NCBI GenBank assembly: GCA_964502465.1
Contig: CAZCWX010000623.1
Location: 1-5,506, forward strand
Length of the DNA stretch: 5,506 nt
Direction of reading: 5' to 3'
Origin: CAZCWX01 sp964502465
Lineage (GTDB): Bacteria; Desulfobacterota; Binatia; Bin18
Part shown: positions 1 through 4,979 of the stretch, one piece after another
Numbering within the stretch: the stretch's first letter is position 1
How the letters are laid out: each line of letters begins with the position of its first letter
Position numbers and translations under genes: made by a program
The notes under the pieces: model-generated
Told to the model about the DNA's origin: nothing
Database searches by the model: none
The model's input: only the letters and a program-made list of their open reading frames with translations

Positions 1-627
1 CAAGTGTGCCTGGAGAGAAACCTGCTTCTCTCTGCTACCAGTAGGGCATACTATGCGATGTTTTGGGCAGCGCAGGCTGCTTTAGCACGTATCGGCATCA
101 CACGCTCAGAATGGAGCCACCCTGCTCTGCAGGCGTCCTTCGTCAACGAATTGATCAGACGACGGAAGCTGTACTCTGCCTTTCTCGGTCCGTGGTTCAA
201 CCGGACTCTTCAGCTTCGGGTGGACGCTGATTATCGTCCCAAAGGCGTCAGCCATACGCAAGCAACTCAAGCTGTCCGTTGGGCGAGTTTGTCGCCGCCC
301 TTTCTCAAGGAGATCCCCATGGCAAAGACGACCGGGATATCAACTGACTACCGTGGTAGGCTTGACGCAGCGGTCACCGCTTTCAGTTTGTTTATTTGTG
401 ACCTTTGTCCAGACGCACGTCTGGAAATCTCCTTTGTTCGCTATGAAAACGAGGACGCGCACATTTGGATCTCTCTCCCTTCAACTTTCACCGAGGAAGA
501 ACGAGAAGAGCTTGCCAACCGTGTAGCGGAAAAGAGCTTGGATATTCTTCTGGCAGAAGGATTCCTCATCCTCGCCGGCATAGAGGAATCCGAACCAACA
601 GCTCCGCTACTAAAAGAAGCACCCTGA
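1..627 (+). CDS. HEPN-domain protein, 5'-truncated and probably frameshifted into the next gene
   Basis: The reading frame is open at the window edge and begins inside a HEPN domain, so the true start lies upstream; the GTG at 4 is not a convincing start. HEPN signatures are the helix SRAYYAMFWAAQAAL (about residues 13-27 counted from position 4), SHPALQASF near residue 38, and RVDADY at 72-77, a typical R-x-x-ADY pattern. HEPN proteins are often RNase toxins or partners of MNT nucleotidyltransferases; no canonical R-x4-6-H site is evident in the visible part. After VRW (residues 91-93) this frame stops looking like HEPN. The -1 frame from about 282 reads GEFVAALSQGD and ends at a TGA at 345-347, which is how HEPN proteins normally finish. 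I infer that a 1-nt loss (or other non-triplet indel) in the GGGCG stretch at 281-285 joins HEPN to the downstream protein. A genuine fusion is the alternative. Confidence 0.7.
   Translation, partial: QVCLERNLLLSATSRAYYAMFWAAQAALARIGITRSEWSHPALQASFVNELIRRRKLYSAFLGPWFNRTLQLRVDADYRPKGVSHTQATQAVRWASLSPPFLKEIPMAKTTGISTDYRGRLDAAVTAFSLFICDLCPDARLEISFVRYENEDAHIWISLPSTFTEEEREELANRVAEKSLDILLAEGFLILAGIEESEPTAPLLKEAP
319..627 (+). CDS. unrecognised ~102-residue protein downstream of HEPN, own start and RBS
   Basis: This is the C-terminal half of the long HEPN-containing frame, but it has its own credible translation signal: AAGGAG at 307-312, six bases before ATG at 319. The product begins MAKTTGISTDYRGRLDAAV and has a helical N-terminus, then two probable beta strands (ARLEISFVRY and DAHIWISLP), then an acidic helix (FTEEEREELANRVAEKS) and a hydrophobic strand near LILAGIEE. 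It shows no nucleotidyltransferase GS motif, so it is not an MNT antitoxin in any obvious way. If the HEPN frame is repaired, the two genes overlap by 29 nt (319-347), the tight spacing of a cotranscribed pair, which suggests a HEPN partner. I do not recognise the family. The separate-gene reading is inference; the SD and ATG are seen directly. Confidence 0.55.
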   Translation: MAKTTGISTDYRGRLDAAVTAFSLFICDLCPDARLEISFVRYENEDAHIWISLPSTFTEEEREELANRVAEKSLDILLAEGFLILAGIEESEPTAPLLKEAP

Positions 628-740
628 CTCGGAAGCCGAAAAGATCATCTGGGGAGGTTGACTTAAGAGTACGAAGCCCAACGATTCCTTAGAGGAAAAG
701 TTCATAAGAAAGAGAAGTCACCTCTTGGACTCACCATGAA

Positions 741-769
741 TTGACGCTGAAAGGCTTCGCCGATACAGT
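741..769 (+). promoter_or_regulatory. sigma70-like promoter of the toxin-antitoxin pair
   Basis: A -35 box TTGACG (741-746, 5/6 to consensus) and a -10 box TACAGT (764-769, 4/6) are separated by exactly 17 bp. Transcription would start near 776, only about five bases before the ATG at 781. The toxin also has no Shine-Dalgarno, so a near-leaderless transcript would explain both facts. Promoters of such pairs are usually repressed by the RHH antitoxin, but no clear palindromic operator is visible here. Confidence 0.5.
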
Positions 770-780
770 GACTCATAAAC

Positions 781-1053
781 ATGCTGGCGTGGGAGTTTGA
801 GTGGGACGAACACAACGAAGAGAAAGTCACCTTGCACGGGGTGCAACCAGAAGAAGTTGAGCAATGTTTCTTCAACCGTCATCTCCGGAAACGTAAGCCC
901 AGGTCAGTGGATCGTTGGTACCTCTTTGGACGGACCGATGGGGGGAGAGCGCTGTTTGTTGTTTATCAGGACAAAGGAGAAAACCTCATACGCCCCATTA
1001 CTGCCTACGATCTCTCCCCTGCATTCAGGAAAAAGTATGGCAAAAAAATCTAA
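781..1053 (+). CDS. brnT: BrnT-family ribonuclease toxin
   Basis: This 90-residue protein has the BrnT layout. The N-terminal strand WEFEWDEHNEEKVTLHGV (from residue 4) matches the family's 'FEWDexKnxxNxxKHGV' opening. The central YLFGRTDGGRALFVVYQDKG matches 'lGRT..GR.L.VVY', and LIRPITAYDLS followed by FRKKYGKK matches the closing 'iRpItA' and basic tail. BrnT toxins are small RelE-fold RNases that cut RNA and arrest translation, and are neutralised by a partner that also binds DNA. The only plausible start is ATG 781, because an in-frame TGA lies at 769-771 with no other start between. No SD precedes it, which fits the near-leaderless promoter just upstream. The antitoxin overlaps its last 17 nt. 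Length is normal for the family. The family call is firm; activity is inferred. Confidence 0.88.
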   Translation: MLAWEFEWDEHNEEKVTLHGVQPEEVEQCFFNRHLRKRKPRSVDRWYLFGRTDGGRALFVVYQDKGENLIRPITAYDLSPAFRKKYGKKI

Positions 1054-1381
1054 ACAAGCACTGAAACGTATCCCTTCCTTTCAGTCGGAAGATGAAGAAG
1101 CGCGTTGGTATGAAGCCCATCGTGATGACCTCCACGAATACATAGATATGAGCGATGCAGAGGTCGTAGAACCCCAACCTACAGCCGACCGCGGTGGGAT
1201 GACACAAGCGATCTCTCTTCGATTGCCACAGCGGCTGCTCAGAGGGCTTCGCCATGAGGCTGAGCGGCAAGAGATCAGTTACCAAATCCTTATCAAACGA
1301 TGGCTCTCTGATCGGTTAGCTCAAGAAACCACCGCCTTGGGATCACGCAGCTCTTCAAAACGTCGCTCGCAGGCGGCATAA
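1037..1381 (+). CDS. CopG/RHH-family antitoxin paired with BrnT
   Basis: The 114-residue product has an N-terminal segment RIPSFQSEDEEARWYEAHRDDLHEYID (residues 11-37) typical of the 'CopG antitoxin of type II TA system' family (PF12441-like), which binds the toxin. A ribbon-helix-helix DNA-binding domain follows: strand ISLRLP (59-64), helix QRLLRGLRHEAERQ, turn EIS, helix YQILIKRWLSDRL (82-94). The tail is basic (SSSKRRSQ). ATG 1037 is chosen because AGGA at 1027-1030 sits six bases upstream and the product then starts at the family's normal N-terminus. The frame stays open back to 797, but that stretch is the toxin gene read in another frame. Toxin-first order with a 17-nt overlap is the usual BrnT/BrnA arrangement. 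It is expected to neutralise BrnT and autorepress the promoter at 741-769. Confidence 0.85.
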   Translation: MAKKSKQALKRIPSFQSEDEEARWYEAHRDDLHEYIDMSDAEVVEPQPTADRGGMTQAISLRLPQRLLRGLRHEAERQEISYQILIKRWLSDRLAQETTALGSRSSSKRRSQAA

Positions 1382-1392
1382 GCTGTATGCTA

Positions 1393-1418
1393 TTGGGGAA
1401 CAGCGCAGTGTTGCCCAA
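1393..1418 (+). terminator. hairpin after the antitoxin gene, possible weak terminator
   Basis: TTGGGGAAC (1393-1401) and GTTGCCCAA (1410-1418) form a 9-bp stem with one mismatch and an 8-nt loop, starting 11 nt after the antitoxin stop. No T-tract follows, so it is not a canonical intrinsic terminator; it could protect the 3' end of the toxin-antitoxin mRNA. The rest of 1382-1517 shows no gene and no convincing promoter. Confidence 0.3.
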
Positions 1419-1517
1419 CAAGCATCAGGGCCTCGCTGAGCTTCGTACACTTAGCCCAGCCTACTCGCCGCGCGACTCGGCATTGCCCACCGCAAACAAA
1501 TCTGCAATACAAAGCGC

Positions 1518-1850
1518 GTGAGTATGTGGAGGAGATTACGCCAAGAATTCCATCACGTTTTTGCCCTGGCACCAACTGAGCCAACAGTTGCTCCCGAAGA
1601 AATCGCCTTACTCGAGAAAATCGCGGCTCTCGTGGTCAAACGAGGCATGGCTGCCCCTGCGGTGCTGTTTCTTGAGTCTTCAGCACCACTCAATTTTCTG
1701 GGCAGCCAGATGCTGCATGGACTCAAACCTTTCCTGGAATTGGTGAGCGACCCGACAGAAATGGAACGCCTGGCTGCCGTGTTGGAACGGCGTGACAGCA
1801 TCGCTCGCTTGGTCGCACTCATTCAGGAACGGGTCGCGACCACCACATGA
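1518..1850 (+). CDS. small uncharacterised protein, first gene of the MutL-like operon
   Basis: This 110-residue protein has a basic N-terminus (SMWRRLRQEF), a linker rich in P, T and E (19-28), and then a helical domain: ALLEKIAALVVKRGMAAPAVLFLES (30-54), PLNFLGSQMLHGLKPFLELV (57-76), and a C-terminal helix LAAVLERRDSIARLVALIQE. There is no long transmembrane segment, but the LFLES..PLNFLGSQ..HGLKPFLEL stretch is amphipathic and could touch a membrane. The pattern 'a..FLES..PL.F..SQ......P....' reminds me of short conserved proteins found beside MutL-like genes, but I cannot name a family. Its stop overlaps the next ATG as ATGA (1847-1850), so translational coupling is likely and the frame is real. 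GTG 1518 gives the longest likely form and ATG 1524 is equally possible; no strong SD precedes either. Confidence 0.72.
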   Translation: MSMWRRLRQEFHHVFALAPTEPTVAPEEIALLEKIAALVVKRGMAAPAVLFLESSAPLNFLGSQMLHGLKPFLELVSDPTEMERLAAVLERRDSIARLVALIQERVATTT

Positions 1851-3697
1851 ACCCCCAAGACCTCCGCGTTATCCTCGCGACCGACTGCGGCAGTACGACG
1901 ACCAAAGCCATTCTTATCGAGAAGCTCGGAGACGAATACCGCCAAACGTATCGGGGCGAAGCCCCCACCACGGTCGAAGCCCCGTTTGAAGATGTCACCC
2001 GTGGTGTCTTGAATGCCGTGCAAGAGGTCGAGGAACTCTCCGGACGCGCCATTCTGGACGGGGAGCGTATCATCACACCAGCACACGGCACCACGGGAGT
2101 GGATATGTATATCTCTACCAGTAGCGCTGGCGGTGGTCTGCAAATTATCGTCGCCGGCGTGGTCAAGACCATGACCGCCGAGAGTGCGCAACGCTGTGCC
2201 CTTGGTGCCGGGGCAATCGTGATGGACGTGCTGGCATCCAATGATGGTCGAGCAAGTTACGAGAAAATTGAACGCATTCGCCAGTTACGGCCAGACATGA
2301 TTTTGCTTTCCGGTGGGACCGATGGCGGCACGGTGTCACATGTTGTTGAGATTGCTGAATACATTGCTGCAGCCGATCCGCGGCCCCGACTGGGCAGCAC
2401 CTACCAATTGCCGGTCATCTACGCGGGCAACAAAGACGCACGAGCACAGGTACAGGCAATCCTTGGTCACAAGGTCGCCTTGTCGATCACCGAAAATATC
2501 CGACCAGTGCTTGAACGCGAAAATCTGACGCCCGCTCGTCACAAGATCCACGATCTCTTCCTGGAGCATGTCATGGCCCAGGCTCCAGGCTATAAGAAGT
2601 TGATCTCCTGGACTGGTGCACCGATCATCCCCACCCCAGCAGCAGTTGGGCTGATCATCGAGACCCTAGCTCAACGCGAAGGGATGAACGTCATTGGCGT
2701 AGACATTGGTGGTGCGACGACCGATGTCTTTTCGGTTTTTCAGGGCATCTTCAACCGCACGGTAAGCGCGAATCTTGGTATGAGTTATAGCGTGTCTAAC
2801 GTCGTGGCTGAGGCTGGTCTCGACACTATTCGGCGCTGGTTGCCGTTTGCCTTTGATGAACAGACGCTGCGGAACCAAATCAAGAATAAAATGATTCGGC
2901 CAACGACGATCCCACAAACCATCACCGACCTGCAGGTCGAGCACGCGATTGCTCGCGAAGCCTTACGCCTGGCACTAGATCAACATAAGCAGTTAGCCGT
3001 CGGTCTCAAAGGAGTCCAGCAAACACGCTCTGTCTCAGACGCTTTCGAGCAGATAGCTTCCGGGCAGAGTCTGATCGATCTGTTCGCCCTCAACTTGATC
3101 ATTGGCAGCGGCGGCATCCTCTCGCATGCTCCCCGTCGGGTACAGTCGATGTTGATGATGATTGACGCATACGAACCGCTGGGTATTACCCAGCTTGCTG
3201 TGGACAGCATTTTCATGATGCCTCATCTGGGTGTCCTCTCTACGGTCAATGAACAGGCAGCAACCGAGGTGTTCGTCAAAGACTGCCTCGTGCCACTCGG
3301 CACCTGCGTTGCCCCCACAGGAACGGGCAAAATCGGTGAGCGCTGCTTCTCGTATCGCTTGCTCTTTCCGGATGAGCACGTTATCACCGGCAGTCTGGCG
3401 GTGGGCGAAATTCGCCTTGTTCCTCTCGATTCGAAGCATGAGGCAGGGATCGAATTGACTCCAGCGAAAGGATTTGACTTCGGTGCGGGAAGTAGGAAGA
3501 AAGTCACAGGCAAGGTACAAGGAGGAATCGTTGGGCTGGTACTCGACGCTCGTGGCCGGCCTCTCCTTATCGCTAGTGATGAAGCCGCACGTGTTCGTCA
3601 ACTTCAGACCTGGGCGCAGGCGATGGAGTTGTATCCGGAAGAGGAAAGCTGTCAGCAGTCAGCTATCAGCAATCAGCTCAGAGAGGACGAGAGATGA
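1847..3697 (+). CDS. GlmL/MutL-family ASKHA ATPase ('glutamate mutase L'-like)
   Basis: The 616-residue protein has the nucleotide-binding motifs of the actin/Hsp70 (ASKHA) fold as seen in GlmL/MutL (PF13941-like). They are phosphate-1 TDCGSTTTKA (12-21), the family hallmark LSGGTDGGT (154-162), phosphate-2 VDIGGATTDV (285-294), and an adenosine-type motif GSGGILSHAP (420-429). MutL proteins are encoded with cobalamin-dependent glutamate or ornithine mutases and are thought to reactivate them, but no mutase subunit is visible here. At 616 residues it is longer than MutL of glutamate mutase operons (about 460). The extra C-terminal domain includes GGIVGLVLDARGRPLL and a final LQTWAQAMELYPEE helix. 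Translation is coupled to the upstream gene through ATGA. The last ~15 residues (from C602) come from a TCAGC heptamer array and are probably not ancestral. It is unrelated to mismatch-repair MutL. Confidence 0.85.
   Translation: MNPQDLRVILATDCGSTTTKAILIEKLGDEYRQTYRGEAPTTVEAPFEDVTRGVLNAVQEVEELSGRAILDGERIITPAHGTTGVDMYISTSSAGGGLQIIVAGVVKTMTAESAQRCALGAGAIVMDVLASNDGRASYEKIERIRQLRPDMILLSGGTDGGTVSHVVEIAEYIAAADPRPRLGSTYQLPVIYAGNKDARAQVQAILGHKVALSITENIRPVLERENLTPARHKIHDLFLEHVMAQAPGYKKLISWTGAPIIPTPAAVGLIIETLAQREGMNVIGVDIGGATTDVFSVFQGIFNRTVSANLGMSYSVSNVVAEAGLDTIRRWLPFAFDEQTLRNQIKNKMIRPTTIPQTITDLQVEHAIAREALRLALDQHKQLAVGLKGVQQTRSVSDAFEQIASGQSLIDLFALNLIIGSGGILSHAPRRVQSMLMMIDAYEPLGITQLAVDSIFMMPHLGVLSTVNEQAATEVFVKDCLVPLGTCVAPTGTGKIGERCFSYRLLFPDEHVITGSLAVGEIRLVPLDSKHEAGIELTPAKGFDFGAGSRKKVTGKVQGGIVGLVLDARGRPLLIASDEAARVRQLQTWAQAMELYPEEESCQQSAISNQLREDER
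3650..3677 (+). repeat. TCAGC-core heptamer array, four units, at the ATPase gene 3' end
   Basis: Four perfect tandem NNTCAGC heptamers (variable pairs TG, AG, TA, AA) are translated in frame as the tail QQSAISNQ of the MutL-like protein. The array is the forward arm of an inverted pair with 3804-3838; about 22 of 28 bases can pair, including a perfect 10-bp match (3661-3670 with 3818-3827). Confidence 0.85.
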
Positions 3698-3803
3698 ACC
3701 AGAAAAAGGAGGCAAAAATAAGAATAAGCCTGAGAATCTACCCTTCCCTAGGGCGACCACAAAGGATTGCCCTTTCGGGAGGTTTCTTACTTATTGATTT
3801 TTT
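3678..3803. mobile_element. possible degenerate MITE-like spacer between inverted heptamer arrays
   Basis: This 126-bp stretch is bracketed by oppositely oriented TCAGC heptamer arrays. It holds an imperfect hairpin at 3751-3772 (GGGCGACC pairing with GATTGCCC around a short loop), a second small CCC-TTTC-GGG hairpin, and a T6 run at 3798-3803. It also holds a strong SD-like AAGGAGG (3706-3712) with no start codon at working distance. Outside the end of the ATPase frame there is no credible gene. Calling it a mobile element is inference from symmetry; no target-site duplication was identified. Confidence 0.35.
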
Positions 3804-3838
3804 GCTGACAGCTCATCGCTGATAGCTCATCGCTGAAA
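3804..3838 (-). repeat. TCAGC-core heptamer array, five units, inverted, abutting a start codon
   Basis: Five consecutive heptamers read GCTSANN on the + strand (GCTGACA, GCTCATC, GCTGATA, GCTCATC, GCTGAAA), the reverse complement of the array at 3650-3677. The array ends two bases before the ATG at 3841 and occupies the place where a ribosome binding site should be. Confidence 0.85.
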
Positions 3839-3840
3839 CC

Positions 3841-4977
3841 ATGGCCCACGCGTATACCCCAGGTCTGCGTGTCACCCCAGACACAGTCATCCGCAAAAGC
3901 CGCATCCTGCCGCTGCCCGGTGAGGTGTTAGTTGCTGCAGGTCAGCACGTATCCGCAACGACTGAAGTCGCGCAGACGGCACTGCCGGGAAGAGTCTATC
4001 CAGTCAATGTGGTGAACCAACTCAGTATCACCCCCGGAGATATCCGGGCTTACATGCTAAAGCGCGAAGGCGAAGTGGTGAACAAAAACGAACCGATCGC
4101 CGAAAATAAGCCGTTCATTAAATGGTTCAAAACCCAGGTGCGAGCACCGATCACTGGAACAATCGATAGTATCTCGACAGTGACTGGCCAGGTCTTCCTC
4201 CGTGAACCACCCAAGGTTATCCGTTTACTCGCTTATATCGATGGCGCGGTTGTCGAAGTCACCCCCACCCAAGGAGTGGTCATAGAGACTCGCTGCACCT
4301 TCATTCAAGGGATCTTCGGTATCGGCGGAGAAACCACTGGTACGGTCGCACTGGCCGTGCAAAGCCCGGATGAAGTGCTCACTGCCAATCATCTCAAGCC
4401 CGAACATGGAGATCACATCGTAGTAGGTGGAGCTTTCGCCCAGCCCGAAGCTTTTGCTCGGGCTCGCGAACTTGGCGTGTGCGCGTTGGTCGTTGGCGGT
4501 GTACATGACCGGGACATGAAGGAACTGCTGGGATATGATGTGGGGGTCGCAATCACGGGCACCGAACAAATCGGATTGACTCTTCTCATCACTGAAGGTT
4601 TTGGCCGTATCCCCATGGCGCGACGTACATTTGACCTCCTCGCTGCCAAGGCTGGACAACGAGCCTCATGCAGCGGAGCAACGCAGATCCGCGCTGGTGT
4701 CATCAGACCAGAGGTGATTATTCCTCTCGAACATTCCACTAGCGCTCAGCGCTCAGCGTTCAGCGTTCAGCACTCGGAGGAGGGAGGAATAAAAGTGGGA
4801 GACATGATCCGTATTACTCGTGAACCCTACTTTGGCCTTATTGCTCGTGTGAAGGCCCTGCCCTCGGAACTGCAACATATTCCGACTGAGAGCCGGGTGC
4901 GTGTGCTTGTGGCCACCCTCCCCAATAGTCAAGATGTGACGATCCCACGAGCAAACGTAGAGATGATAGAGGAGTAG
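3841..4977 (+). CDS. uncharacterised barrel-sandwich/KOW-like protein, partner of MutL-like ATPase
   Basis: The 378-residue protein is probably cytoplasmic, with no signal peptide or transmembrane helix. Residues ~22-125 (ILPLPGEVLVAAGQHVS, EGEVVNKNEPIAE, VRAPITGTIDSISTVTGQVFLREPP) resemble barrel-sandwich/biotinyl-lipoyl-like folds as in RnfC-type proteins, but no modified lysine motif (e.g. MKM) is present. Residues ~136-172 include VVIETRCTFIQGIFGIGGE. Residues ~175-295 form an alpha/beta domain with ARELGVCALVVGGVHDRDM and AITGTEQIGLTLLITEGFG. Residues 319-376 (VGDMIRITREPYFGLIARV ... IPRANVEMIE) look like a KOW/NusG-type beta barrel. The linker at 301-312 is encoded by a TCAGC heptamer array. 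ATG 3841 is the only reasonable start, since a TAG at 3823-3825 closes the frame, yet no SD precedes it because the inverted array is there. The next gene begins 2 nt after the stop. Function is unknown; domain assignments are by eye. Confidence 0.82.
   Translation: MAHAYTPGLRVTPDTVIRKSRILPLPGEVLVAAGQHVSATTEVAQTALPGRVYPVNVVNQLSITPGDIRAYMLKREGEVVNKNEPIAENKPFIKWFKTQVRAPITGTIDSISTVTGQVFLREPPKVIRLLAYIDGAVVEVTPTQGVVIETRCTFIQGIFGIGGETTGTVALAVQSPDEVLTANHLKPEHGDHIVVGGAFAQPEAFARARELGVCALVVGGVHDRDMKELLGYDVGVAITGTEQIGLTLLITEGFGRIPMARRTFDLLAAKAGQRASCSGATQIRAGVIRPEVIIPLEHSTSAQRSAFSVQHSEEGGIKVGDMIRITREPYFGLIARVKALPSELQHIPTESRVRVLVATLPNSQDVTIPRANVEMIEE
4744..4771 (+). repeat. TCAGC-core heptamer array, four units, inside an interdomain linker
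   Basis: Four tandem GYTCAGC heptamers (GC, GC, GT, GT as the variable pair), flanked by decayed units on both sides, encode AQRSAFSVQ in the linker before the KOW-like domain. The peptide uses the same reading register as the array at 3650-3677 (QQSAISNQ). Confidence 0.85.
4782..4797 (+). promoter_or_regulatory. internal SD and in-frame GTG before the KOW-like domain
   Basis: GGGAGGA at 4782-4788 lies six bases before an in-frame GTG at 4795-4797 (residue 319). If used, it would yield a free ~60-residue KOW-like protein. The purine-rich codons for EEGG could also produce this by chance. Confidence 0.3.
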
Positions 4978-4979
4978 CG

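Noticed and set aside
797..1036. N-terminal extension of the antitoxin frame
   Set aside because: It is the toxin gene read in another frame; ATG 1037 with its own SD gives the normal family N-terminus.
1483..1511. Promoter for the MutL-like operon (TTGCCC, 17 bp, AATACA)
   Set aside because: The -10 matches only three of six bases; this is not better than chance.
1819..2241. Long open frames on the minus strand opposite the ATPase gene (also 3035-3601, 4225-4659 and 4838-5161)
   Set aside because: They lie opposite convincingly coding sequence, have no family resemblance and are low-complexity or irregular in composition.
1847..3697. DNA mismatch-repair MutL
   Set aside because: Only the name is shared; the motifs are ASKHA type, not GHKL ATPase type.
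3751..3803. Intrinsic terminator between the ATPase and KOW-like genes
   Set aside because: The hairpin is imperfect and the T6 run lies about 25 bases beyond it, too far to act as a terminator tract.
3694..3822. 42-codon frame starting in an ATGA overlap with the ATPase stop
   Set aside because: It runs through the hairpin spacer into the heptamer repeat, has no SD at proper distance and no recognisable features.
3650..3838. CRISPR array
   Set aside because: Units are contiguous heptamers with no unique spacers, and no cas genes are present.
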